From Homalodisca vitripennis (taxonomy: Eukaryota > Arthropoda > Insecta > Hemiptera > Cicadellidae): 64,000 bases of DNA. The position numbers and the translations under genes are program-made. Below, piece by piece: positions 39,638 to 50,356 of the stretch (position 1 is its first letter; each line of letters begins with the position of its first letter). The notes beneath the pieces were generated by a model, which was not told where the DNA came from, ran no database searches, and was given only the letters and a program-made list of their open reading frames with translations. The stretch spans positions 119,665,001 to 119,729,000 of the forward strand of contig NC_060213.1 in the NCBI RefSeq assembly GCF_021130785.1, written 5' to 3'.

Positions 39638-40370
39638 ATAATAATAATCTTTATTGCTTTAAAAACCATTTACATGTTGTATAGCTTCCGTCACTTTAAG
39701 CGTAATTCAAAGTTAATTGTTGAGAGTACAAAAATATATTTAATATACAATTTACGCTTGTATTTATATAATTAACTTATGTACCTAAAGTACGAGTATG
39801 CACAATCAGTACAGGTTTCATAAAATTAAACTTAACAGTACTTATATACCAACTTTATGTATTAAGCAATAAAATATCATAAATACTTTAAGAATAGTTA
39901 AAACTTTAAAAATGGTTTAAAATTACAAAAAATACAACACAAATCCTTCAAACATACTTAAAAACAAAAAACCCGGTTCCATGAAACTCTGGCTTATGTT
40001 GCTTGCTTGTTTTCCTCTTGGTTCCCACGTATACCGAGGGGGAACAAACGACCAATTTGTCTCCGACCTCACAGGATAGAGCTTCATAAGCTCGGAGCCT
40101 GTGCTGTTTTGTCCTTAACACATCCCTCCCCATAGTGTTATAGCCATGCACATCCCTGCCACGTGTGGTTTTAAATTTGTACCGACAGCACAAGACGGTT
40201 TCGTACATGTAGAGGGATGGGAGCGGCAGCAGTTCGAGCCTTCTAAACCTTCCCTACATAAATGTCTAAGACCAAGTTTTGAAATTACTCTGATAACTGT
40301 TTTTGCAACATAAAACACCCGGACCATTGTGATATGAACAACCACCCTAAAGAGTAATGCCATAAGATAT
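39638..40370 (-). mobile_element. Antisense 3' fragment of a non-LTR retrotransposon
   Basis: Read on the minus strand, it ends in CAATAAAGATTATTATTATT: a polyadenylation-like hexamer followed by short tandem repeats, as in CR1-group LINEs. Upstream, in two frames, lie the end of the RT connection (RVFYVAKTVIRVISKLG) and a C-terminal block around HGYNTMGRDVLRTKQHRLRA followed by a vGdKL motif. These correspond to the usual HxYNTRxRxxL...HRL and G.KL-N-LP ends of LINE ORF2. The LPSLY-type segment between them needs a frameshift, so it is a decayed remnant. Confidence 0.75.
39948..40363 (-). pseudogene. ORF2 C-terminus remnant (LINE), frameshifted
   Basis: Two overlapping reverse frames (39948-40208 and 40115-40363) together give the last 130 or so residues of a LINE ORF2. 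The break lies near 40200-40240. No RT catalytic motif remains, so it has no activity. Similar C-terminal blocks are known from insect CR1/jockey-group elements. Confidence 0.7.
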
Positions 40371-40530
40371 GTTTAGACCATCAATCAAAAATATTTAAAA
40401 TGGTGCTCATGTGAAGAAGAAATCGTGAATGCAACACTCGGCAATACAGAGCCGCTTGTATACAGATTTTAGGCTGAATAATGTTAAATTACAGGCAAAA
40501 TGAGATTCATGACAAAAATGCTATCTGCGG

Positions 40531-41285
40531 CCCCTATCCATTAATTAAGCTAATTACATTCCTACTCTCTGGATCGTAATTTTTTACCTAATGTAGGTTT
40601 AATCTCTTCAATAATTCACGACAAAAGAACAATTTATTCATGCGTATATAAATATGTCTATGTCGAAAGAAAGTTGGGAAACAGACAAAACGAGGTTATT
40701 GACCGTCGCTCACTCTGAGGCCTCATCTATTAATTAAGCGAATTACATTCCTACTCTCTGGATCGTAATTTTTTACCTAATGTAGGTTTAATCTCTTCAA
40801 TAATTCACGACAACAGACAATTTAATCATGCGTATATAAATATGTCTATGTCGAAAGAAAGTTGGGAAACAGACAAAACGAGGTTATTGACCGTCGCTCA
40901 CTCTGAGGCCTCATCTATTAATTAAGCGAATTACATTCCTACTCTCTGGATCGTAATTTTTTACCTAATGTAGGTTTAATCTCTTCAATAATTCACGACA
41001 ACAGAACAATTTAATCATGCGTATATAAATATTTCTGTGTCGAAAGAAAGTTGGGAAACAGACAATACGAGGTTATTGACCGTCGCTCTCTCTGGGGCCT
41101 CTATCCATTAAACTAACTGAATTACGTTACCACTCTCTGGGTTCTTCCTCCCTTCTGCCTGATGTAGGTAAAATCTCGTTAATAGTTAACGAAAGCAGAA
41201 GTATTTGATCAAGCTTGCATGTGACTCAGCCGAAAAAATTGAACAGCAACAGACAACAGCAGATTACTGTCAGTGAGTCAACTGT
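40531..41285 (+). repeat. 188-190-bp tandem repeat x 4
   Basis: Units start near 40531, 40721, 40909 and 41098. Each contains TTAATTAAGC(G/T)AATTACATT, CCTACTCTCTGGATCGTAAT, ATGTAGGTTTAATCTCTT, GCGTATATAAATAT, GAAAGTTGGGAAACAGACAA and GGTTATTGACCGTCGCTC. Copies 1-3 are close to identical; copy 4 is much more diverged, though its order of blocks is preserved. Noncoding. Confidence 0.95.
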
Positions 41286-41662
41286 GCTCCTATTATTTTA
41301 GGAAACGAGGAGACAATCTCGATTCCATAAGTATACCACTTGGTATTCCTGGAATTTCATAAATGATTGTGTAATAGATCGTCAACAACAATATTTTTTT
41401 TAATTTTAAATAGGATTGTATTAGAAACAAAACTTGTTTTGGATTATTTTTTAATATATACTTTTCTCAAAATTTGTCTGAGTTTGACACACTTGAAAAA
41501 TCGTCTGACACATAAATAAATGTATGTAAATTAGCGTCAGATAATCATATAGAGACCCTTAAGACAATTTTTGACAGAGGAAAAAACGTATTGGCCGCAC
41601 TTAGTTTGTCGTCAGCGAAGAGTCCGTAAAAGTGCAAAATTTGTCGTATATGTAATTTCTAG

Positions 41663-41703
<41 letters not shown>

Positions 41704-43142
41704 TCTCTGCGAAAGTGGAAGGTTTTGAATTGCATTGCGGTGAGTTTAGTGATACAGTTATAAGTGAAATCAGAGAAAGCTATAACGTAGTTAGGAAAAA
41801 CAGAGAGAGGACTATCCAGAGATGCTATATCAATGTTACCAACTGTTCTGTGAGATAGAAATCTTCAAGGAAAAAAAAGAGAATAGTGATTTGGCTTAAA
41901 TTCTGGAATTACGCATGACGCTGCTGTAAACACATATTTTACACTCGCTATCTGAACTGTGGATCCTTTCCTAATTGGTTATAAAATTAAAAGTTTAGCG
42001 TTCAATTTTCAATGCTGTATGTACACAAGAACGCAATGATGCAGTTCGATATATTCTATGAAGGATCACGCTTGAGATAGCACTTAAAAGCGTTTTTGAA
42101 GCTTAATGCATAAATATAATCAAGAACTTAAATGAAAGAACATTTGACTCTATATGGAGTTTACCTCTGGTAATACAGACTAACGTAAAGCGGTCACAAA
42201 CAGAGTAGAGGCCGATCCGGTAATCCTGTTTGGTTGCTACATTTGAGCCACAATTTCACTTGACGTACTTTACATCTTAATGTACTGCTCGTAGGAGATA
42301 CTATGCGTTATTTATAGTGATAGATTTCAATAGCCTTAGAGTATTACTAAATGGATTCTCTGATTAGTTATCCCAGGGTAGCAGAATGATAAGCATTATG
42401 AGTTTAGAGAGGTCCATGGCTTTGAAAATATTTATAGTATATAATATTTATTTTATATAATATATATTTATTATAAACATATATATTTTGTCTAAGGGTT
42501 TTTGTAAATATTTGTCTAAAGGTTTGCTATACTTTACAACCAAATTTATTTTATAGTCTCCCTGTCCCTGGTTTTGTGATGAAATATGTTAGAACTAGAT
42601 TTAAGTTATAATTCATGTAGTATGAGAGAGTTTTGGACTCGTTCTGGAAGCTTTAGATAACGCAAGATAGTTTATACAGTTTTCTTTCTAAGTTGGAATA
42701 ACTTGCAGAATAATAATACTAAAACAGCATATGTGTTTAGAGAACATTATGATGTACACAGCTAATAATTCATCATGTCATGCATCATAACGTACCTCCT
42801 TGAAGTTTACATAACCCACCAAGGCACATGCTATAGCTCACTTTAACACTTAGCGTTATAGCTAGCACAACACTTGCTTGTAGACTGAATACGGTATACT
42901 ATACAATAAGATACAGTAGTACTGTAGTTCAGACGGGTACAATAATCTACAGAACTATGGTGGTTAGCTCTTTACAGATAAGCACGAGTATCACGACACA
43001 AGACAATTCCGAAACGTGTCATCATTATTCCTTCACCGGTAAAGTTAGTTTTAATGAACACTTCATAAATCGTGTTTACATCAAGGCACAGAATAATGCT
43101 CTATTACAGGTGTAATTAAAAAATAAAGCGTAACACCTTGGT
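41286..43142. other. No gene seen; CT repeat inside
   Basis: AT-rich DNA. A chance frame across the CT repeat near 41.6-41.9 kb is not supported as a gene. Confidence 0.4.
41665..41707. repeat. (CT)n microsatellite
   Basis: About 40 bases of CT dinucleotides with one TC interruption. Confidence 0.95.
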
Positions 43143-43385
43143 AGTGCCGGTAGCCGAGATGTCTAATATTACCTTACTAATAATATAATTAATATTACAT
43201 TACTTTGGATCTAAGCTGAGATATAGAGCAGGTTCAAATACTGTCTTAAACCGCAGAAGTTTTTATAGTACTAATGACCTAGTACTACACCGACTCCTCC
43301 TTCTTATGTTTGATAAGATTCTCGCATAGGCCAGTGGCCCATGAAAACGATAGAAAATGTAACCTTCTACATTTTCCAAAACAAA
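43143..43385 (+). mobile_element. tRNA-derived SINE
   Basis: An RNA polymerase III type 2 promoter is visible. Box A is TAGCCGAGATG at 43151-43161, matching TRGYNNARNNG, and box B is GGTTCAAATAC at 43231-43241, matching GGTTCRANNCC at ten of eleven positions. The head resembles a Ser/Leu-type tRNA (GCCGGTAGCCGAG, then TTGGATCTAAGC, then the box B arm). It is followed by an unrelated body of about 140 bases ending in AAAACAAAG. Box spacing is stretched by an insertion at about 43162-43202 made of two near-copies of TAATATTAC(C/A)TTACT. It is not a functional tRNA gene because there is no acceptor-stem closure. Confidence 0.7.
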
Positions 43386-44435
43386 GCAAAAATACAAGAT
43401 TAATTTTACCATACTAATAACCAATCTATTGTTGTTTGTTTTGTAGAGTTGGCATGTACTATTTTAAAAATACTCATACTTTAAAAAAATTGTATTTTGT
43501 CGGTCATTGTAATAAGTATTACTAAGTTATAAAACATTTCTCATTTGGAAAAAGTATACATTTTAATATCAAATAGCTGGGTATTTCTTAAATACGTCCA
43601 GTAAGTTAACACCAAAACACATCAAATACAAAAAAAATCATTTAAATAAAAAAAAACTAAAAGATATATGAAACAAAGTTAATTTACAGCCATGACATTG
43701 ACGTAAAGCTTTTGTGAGTTTCTATGCCGTTCAAAATTATTAGGCTCCCAGGAAAAATAAAAAAAATAATTTCATTAAATTCACATTTTTACAATTTGTG
43801 TTTGTCTAGATTCAATAAAATAAAACACACAATAGATTCCTCATGCAAATTTGAGATAATTTCATAACCCAAAGATTCCAGACAAACTAAAAACACAGCA
43901 GTCAGATTGTTATGGAATTATAGTCCTGCACATTTACTATTTGTGAAAACTTAATTCGCGTTCTTAGTACTATGTATTTAAATATTAACAATGAAGTAAG
44001 TTTACTTGTTAGCAGCTCCAACCCCTGCCAAACAAATTATACCACAATCTGTTTGCAGGAGTATTGGCGAACTACAATTAAAATTTTGAGGTTTGTACTA
44101 AGTAACTGGTAAGTGAAATATTTGGACTGTTTAGTTAAGTACGTTCACTAGTTGGCAGCTCCAGGTCGTGTCAAACAATTATACTGAGAGCTTTGTACTG
44201 GTTAATCCATTTATACAATTCCAGTAATTTCCCCCCACCCACCCACCTCAGCCAATATACAACTCCCTCTGTTCTGTTGATTAGCATATTTGAAACAATT
44301 GTTTTATGGAGGACAATAAAACTTTCAAAATTGTTTAATTTTGACTTAATTCTTACATTGTACTATATTTCTGGATTTTGGCCTTAAAAGGTTTTGGGTT
44401 TCCTCATCAGTAAACTCTTTAAGTCCCTTAAAAGA
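43386..44435. other. No gene seen; one diverged duplication
   Basis: A block with AGCAGCTCCA and CAAACAA(A)TTATAC at 43997-44042 recurs at about 44138-44183 (143-bp offset). The rest is AT-rich and featureless up to the satellite array. Confidence 0.45.
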
Positions 44436-46257
44436 AGCCAGAAATATTTCTTGGATTGATCATTGAACTGGATATCACAACTGAAAGGTAGAGTTTCGGA
44501 AACCATAAATAGATGTCTCACCTGACAGCGTGTCAAGCACATTACTACACATTGCCGCTCATCTCGACAGATGTTAGCCAGAAATATTTCTCGGATTAAT
44601 GATTGAACTGGATATCGCAACTGAAAGGTAGAGTTTCTGAAACGATAAACGGATGACTCACCTGTCAGCGTATCAAGCACATTACTACACATTGCCGCTT
44701 CATCTCGACAGATGTTAGCCAGAAATATTTCTCGGATTAATGATTGAACTGGATATCGCAACTGAAAGGTAGAGTTTCTGAAACTATAAACGGATGACTC
44801 ACCTGTCGGCGTATCAAGCACATTACTACACATTGCCGCTTATCTCGACAGATGTTAGCCAGAAATATTTCTCGGATTAATGATTGAACTGGATATCGCA
44901 ACTGAAAGGTAGAGTTTCTGAAACTACAAACGGATGACTCACCTGTCGGCGTATCAAGCACATTACTACACATTGCCGCTTATCTCGACAGATGTTAGCC
45001 AGAAATATTTCTCGGATTAATGATTGAACTGGATATCGCAACTGAAAGGTAGAGTTTCTGAAACTACAAACGGATGACTCACCTGTCGGCGTATCAAGCA
45101 CATTACTACACATTGCCGCTTATCTCGACAGATGTTAGCCAGAAATATTTCTCGGATTAATGATTGAACTGGATATCGCAACTGAAAGGTAGAGTTTCTG
45201 AAACTACAAACGGATGACTCACCTGTCGGCGTATCAAGCACATTACTACACATTGCCGCTTATCTCGACAGATGTTAGCCAGAAATATTTCTCGGATTAA
45301 TGATTGAACTGGATATCGCAACTGAAAAGGTAGAGTTTCTGAAACTACAAACGGATGACTCACCTGTCGGCGTATCAAGCACATTACTACACATTGCCGC
45401 TTATCTCGACAGATGTTAGCCAGAAATATTTCTCGGATTAATGATTGAACTGGATATCGCAACTGAAAGGTAGAGTTTCTGAAACTACAAACGGATGACT
45501 CACCTGTCGGCGTATCAAGCACATTACTACACATTGCCGCTTATCTCGACAGATGTTAGCCAGAAATATTTCTCGGATTAATGATTGAACTGGATATCGC
45601 AACTGAAAGGTAGAGTTTCTGAAACTACAAACGGATGTCTCACCTGTCGGCGTATCAAGCACATTACTACACATTGCCGCTTATCTCGACAGATGTTAGC
45701 CAGAAATATTTCTCGGATTAATGATTGAACTGGATATCGCAACTGAAAGGTAGAGTTTCTGAAACTACAAACGGATGACTCACCTGTCGGCGTATCAAGC
45801 ACATTACTACACATTGCCGCTTATCTCGACAGATGTTAGCCAGAAATATTTCTCGGATTAATGATTGAACTGGATATCGCAACTGAAAGGTAGAGTTTCT
45901 GAAACTACAAACGGATGACTCACCTGTCGGCGTATCAAGCACATTACTACACATTGCCGCTTATCTCGACAGATGTTAGCCAGAAATATTTCTCGGATTA
46001 ATGATTGAACTGGATATCGCAACTGAAAGGTAGAGTTTCGGAAACCATAAATAGATGTCTCACCTGACAGCGTGACAAGCACATTACTACATATTGCCGC
46101 TCATTTCGGCAGATGTTAGCCAGAAATATTTCTCGGATTAATGATTGAACTGGATATCGCAACTGAAAGGTAGAGTTTCGGAAACCATAAATAGATGTCT
46201 CACCTGACAGCGTGACAAGCACGTTGCTACACAATGCCGCTCATCTCGACAGATGTT
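44436..46257. repeat. 140-bp satellite array, 13 copies
   Basis: Thirteen head-to-tail units begin AGCCAGAAATATTTCTCGG and end CAGATGTT. The total of 1822 bases equals 13 x 140 plus two single-base insertions (an extra C in copy 2 near 44700 and an extra A near 45326). Core copies 4-11 are almost identical. Copies 1, 12 and 13 share a different set of linked bases (CGGAAACCATAAATAGATG and CTGACAGCGTG), and copies 2-3 are intermediate. Because 140 is not a multiple of 3, the serial 78-codon reverse frames are repeat artefacts and not genes. Confidence 0.97.
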
Positions 46258-47519
46258 GCTGTTAAAAGAATAATGAAACATAAATATGTACAGTAATTGC
46301 GAATTTTAGCATTAAACAATTTCAGTTTTATTACTACCATGTTAATGATTAATGACTGCTAATACTCCTATATCTTTTAAAACTTTTGATAATTTCCGTT
46401 AATTAACTACCAGCGCCAGGTAACAATGTGGTCAACGTATCAAGCGGATTCCTTCTTCTGCTATTTTTAAAGATAATATTATAAATTGCAGATAAAAAAT
46501 TGGATCTTTAGTTTCTTTTCACGATTTTTTGCTCTTTTACTGCTCTTGTTGTGTAGCTTGATTTTATTGAAAACGGTATTTATGATACTCCCAGACTAAG
46601 TTTTCTTACTAAGACTAATTATGTTGTATTTAACTTAATTTGTTTGTCTATGATGCCTTGCAAGGAAAAAGGATTTGTGAAAATATTTACAAACCAGAAT
46701 CAACAGGAGTAGCTATTCATATTTTTACGTAGTATCAATATGGCATTCATGAATTTGATCAGTTCATAAAAATATGGTGCCAGAGGCTAGGCCGGGCACT
46801 ATAACGCGAAGCTACGTTGACATCATTACCTTTTAATAATCTTTCATTTAATATTTCTATTCTCTAGTTTCGGTAAATACTCAAAGTAACAACTATAATT
46901 GTAGTAAAACTGATATAACATTTGGCGTAATTAATATCTTCCCTGAAACCTGGTTGACGTAATTTTCCCAAATTAAATTCATAATGAGTTTTTGTTGAAC
47001 AAGGACTGGTTTAGTTTTTTTTCGGATATTAAGTATTACTGTATGACCTATTGTATATTTATAGCTGCAACCAATTATCGATAGACGTAAAATTTAGTAC
47101 GAAAAATCACCTTTCTTTTCGAAGTGAAGCTGTTTTGAAATATTTATTTGCACTACTAAGTTTTAATACTACATGCAAGTTTTTCAGAGTCATAAGCTTT
47201 TCCTTGTGATTCCGAAAATAGGTTTGATATATATTTAGTAATTTTAAATACTAATAGGCATACTTGTTTCGATCCTATTTCAGTTAGTTATATATTATAC
47301 AGCAAAGTCGAGCTCCGGCAGTTGACAATTGTCTGTCAAGTACAGGACAGTCTAATCAGCACTAAGGGAGTCCCATCCACTCCAACAGTCATCCTCAGCA
47401 GTATACTAAACCTATCGATACCGTTCCGGAAATCCAAGGGTTGTCCAGATTTGAGCATCATATCCATTTTTCTCTACTCAGTAGAAGTTCAACTGGAACG
47501 TATCAAACAGCCAGAAGTG
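46258..47519. other. No gene seen
   Basis: AT-rich sequence with no supported feature. Confidence 0.4.
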
Positions 47520-47990
47520 AACCGACCTGGACACAGATCAGCACATACTATTTCTATAACTAACATAGTCCGTCCACGGCTTTGGCATTTATCTTATATC
47601 TTAGGTCTTATCTTAGGTAGATCAGCACTTTACTGGACACAGATCAGCACTTGCTAAATAACCCTTCCGGACACGGATCATCACTTACTATTTCTATAAC
47701 TAACATGGTCCGTCCCCGGCTTTGGCGTTTATCTTATCCCTTAGGTCTTATCTTAGGTTATCACAGATCAGCACCCTCCTGGACGCAGATCAGCACTTCT
47801 ATATAACACTCCTGGACATTGATCAGCACTTACGATGTAATGCTCCTGGACACAGATCAGCACTTGCTAAATAACCCTCCTGGACGCAGATCAGCACTTA
47901 CTATGTAACACTTCTAGACACAGTTTAGCACTTACTAAGTAACGCTCCTGAACTCAGATTAGCGCTTACTTACCCTCTATGACACTGATC
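47520..47990 (+). repeat. Compound minisatellite (34-36-bp unit within 150-bp unit)
   Basis: The basic unit contains CTGGACACAGATCAGCACTT, then ACTA-GTAACACTC, and recurs about ten times. Two longer blocks at about 47530-47640 and 47673-47760 also share ACTATTTCTATAACTAACAT, GTCCGTCC-CGGCTTTGGC and the TTATCTTA-like run. A short repeat has thus been amplified both alone and as part of a larger unit. The frame at 47322-47657 runs across it and is not a gene. Confidence 0.9.
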
Positions 47991-48320
47991 AGCTACAATA
48001 CGACAACCTGATGTTATATCGTGAGACTATTGCTTATATCTGTTCTCCTCACCTACGACATATTGCTGGAGAACGCCCAACTGTGTATCTCTAGCATACT
48101 AATATATCAGACTACATAACGCCTAGACAGATGACCTGGTGGTAATGGGGCTACATTATGACAATCTAATGTCATACATTGGACTATGGCACCTGTTCTC
48201 TCCAGGCATTATCTAATACTTTATAACGCACAACTGTGTTTTAGTACGAGTATTATACTAATGTATCGGCCTTTAAAACGCCAGAATGTATTATATCGCC
48301 CTGGAGTATTAGGGCTACAA
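47991..48320 (+). repeat. Diverged tandem duplication, about 157-bp period
   Basis: The block starting GCTACAATACGACAACCTGA near 47993 recurs at about 48150 as GCTACATTATGACAATCTAA. Both copies have CTGTTCTC, AACGC-CAACTGTGT, ATACTAAT(A)TATC and AACGCC. A third start (GGCTACAATACTG) lies at about 48310. Noncoding. Confidence 0.75.
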
Positions 48321-49987
48321 TACTGATACGGCTGGATTTGGTTGTGACGAGCTAAGACAAATTTAATCTAATAATGATAATTGTTTCATAATTTTATTGC
48401 TCTTGATAATTTCCATTTAGTCCTCCACTAAAACTATGGCAGCGTGTGATCGATTTCCTCCTTAGTGGAAATATCAAATAATGGTTTTTTTCAAAATTTC
48501 ATAAAATTAAATTACAAAAGTCTGTTGTATTAGATTTAGACACAGAAAATTAGGTGTTTACAATAAACTCAGAAAGTATGGCTTGTACTGCATAACGCAA
48601 TGTAACACCCTAATTGCACATAACTACAACATGAACAACCAATAGCAATAATAAATCTGTATTTGTAAAATACAGTTAAGCAAACTGTACCCATATATTA
48701 ACCTTATACACTTACATCCCGCGATAATGTTAAGTCTGGGTAATTATTATCGGATAGTGTTATACAAAGTTCCCATTAAACCACGGTTTTACTGTGTGCA
48801 TTACATTAACTAACGTATAAAAATAATACAGTATATGATAAAGGCTATGCTGAAATGTGTCAGTGATTCTTGTAATAAACGAATGTAATAGTAGACACGT
48901 TAGAACAGGTTAGGTTCACCCCAGTTATCGGGGTTTAAATAACGAGTTGGGCAATGTGTTTTTCATAATAAACATTAAAAGTGAACCTAACTTCAAGTAA
49001 TCCATTATCGTTTCTGGGCTAAAGCTTTATGTCCAAACAATACATTAACAATTACTAATTATTAATAGCTTTTTAAAAATATTTAATCCTACAACGAATA
49101 AAACTTAATTGAAAATAAAATATTATTGTGTACAAAACAATGCTATCATTTGTACCTTTGTTATTTTTGGTATGTATATAAAATACCCATTCTGGTTATG
49201 TTTGTTATGTTATTTAAAATTGTTTGGTGAGAGAATATAAGCATAAAATATGCAATTATATATTTTTATTTTCGAATCCATTTTATAGTTGACACATAAC
49301 GGGTCATTAGTGCACTGGTCCATGTTGCTCATTCATAACCAAGACTAAGAGCTTCTCCATCAGTGTTTGTGCCCAGAGCCATGAAGCATACAAGGTTACA
49401 GACACATTAGCCCCTGTTCTCCCCGTGTATATAAATAGTCCTTCGTGGTAAAATTATCCAACAGGCCGCAGATCAGTCTTAGTCCTGGGTAACTTCCTCA
49501 TCCCCCCTTTAAACTCTATCGGAGTTTAGGTTACTCTATTGTACCTCAACTCAATGTTAAATTAATTGATTTTGTATTGAAACTCCGGTCAACTTAATTC
49601 ATTGACTAAAATTACAACTTGGTTAATTTAATTCCTTTGTAACATAACGCATTGTTAATACAGGTAGACGCTTGTCTCGTGACAGGTAAGTGAACCTGCG
49701 TCTGACAGTTTTCTAAATTGCATCAGCAGTTAATGATTGCATGTTGTATGTATGAAACGAGTAAAATAATATAACGGTCAAAATATTTATGGATTCCTTT
49801 ACTAATTCAATTGCTTTTTGTGTCAGGAACAAAAGAAATATAACCACTTAGAAATCTTTGAATGTGTCCTATACAACAATGAAATTATTTTTATGGGTCC
49901 CAATAGCTAAATACTAGGACTAACTAATGGGCTTTATATTTGGCTAAACAGCTAACATATAAACAATTTTTAAACGCCCCTTACAAA
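48321..49987. other. No gene seen; small inverted repeat inside
   Basis: AT-rich. An exact 11-bp inverted repeat, GTTAGGTTCAC at 48909-48919 and GTGAACCTAAC at 48981-48991, brackets 83 bases. It may be a tiny foldback remnant but is not diagnostic. Confidence 0.4.
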
Positions 49988-50083
49988 CCAACGGCGCTGT
50001 GTAGCGGGTACAACGGTTGTCGCAAGATAACCGGATCAAGCAACGTCGAGCGTGGCTGCTGCTTCGATGGGTGACCGCTGAGC
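49988..50083 (+). mobile_element. 5S-rRNA-derived SINE, 5' half (split by LINE-N)
   Basis: Begins CCAACGGCGCTGTG. It carries AAGCAACGTCGAGCG at 50038-50052 and GATGGGTGACCGC at 50066-50078, equivalent to the 5S A-box region and box C with 5S-like spacing. Alignment with the uninterrupted copy at 24875-25102 breaks exactly after GACCGCTGAGC at 50083 and resumes at 57024, proving the copy was interrupted by an insertion. Confidence 0.88.
50073..50083. repeat. 11-bp target-site duplication of LINE-N, left copy
   Basis: GACCGCTGAGC; identical to 57013-57023 and found once in the uninterrupted SINE copy (as GACCGCTGAAC). Confidence 0.9.
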
Positions 50084-50356
50084 TCATTCCCTGTCTGTAC
50101 CTGATAGTGAACGTATCGTGATCCGTGAGTTAAATTTACTTACTTGTGGTTACCTTCAATTAATTTTTGTTTGTGCATGTTGGTCAATGTTGTAACATAT
50201 CCAATATGTAAGACAAATTATTTAATAAGTTTAATTGTGCAATACACCCAACAATAATTTTTTCTTTTTATACTCTATAATATTAGTATTAGTAGTAACT
50301 AGGTAGATATATAAATTTACGTACATACACAAGATCGTTAGGCTGGACCGGACGCC

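Noticed and set aside
43143..43260. A functional tRNA gene
   Set aside because: Boxes A and B match but spacing is abnormal and no acceptor stem closes.
44384..46234. Serial reverse-strand frames of 74-149 codons with the same peptide
   Set aside because: They are the 140-bp satellite read in rotating frames; the period is not a multiple of three and no extended protein is maintained.
44436..46257. A CRISPR-like regular array
   Set aside because: The whole 140-bp unit is repeated with no unique spacers, and the genome is eukaryotic. It is a satellite.
47322..47657. 111-codon plus-strand frame
   Set aside because: Runs through the compound minisatellite; no domain seen.
48909..48991. Tiny inverted-repeat element
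   Set aside because: Only 11 bp of inverted match with no target duplication; such pairs are expected by chance in a window this size.
49988..50083. A functional 5S rRNA gene
   Set aside because: Only the internal control region matches; the 5' part and the region after box C diverge, and the same sequence occurs as a dispersed copy at 24.9 kb.
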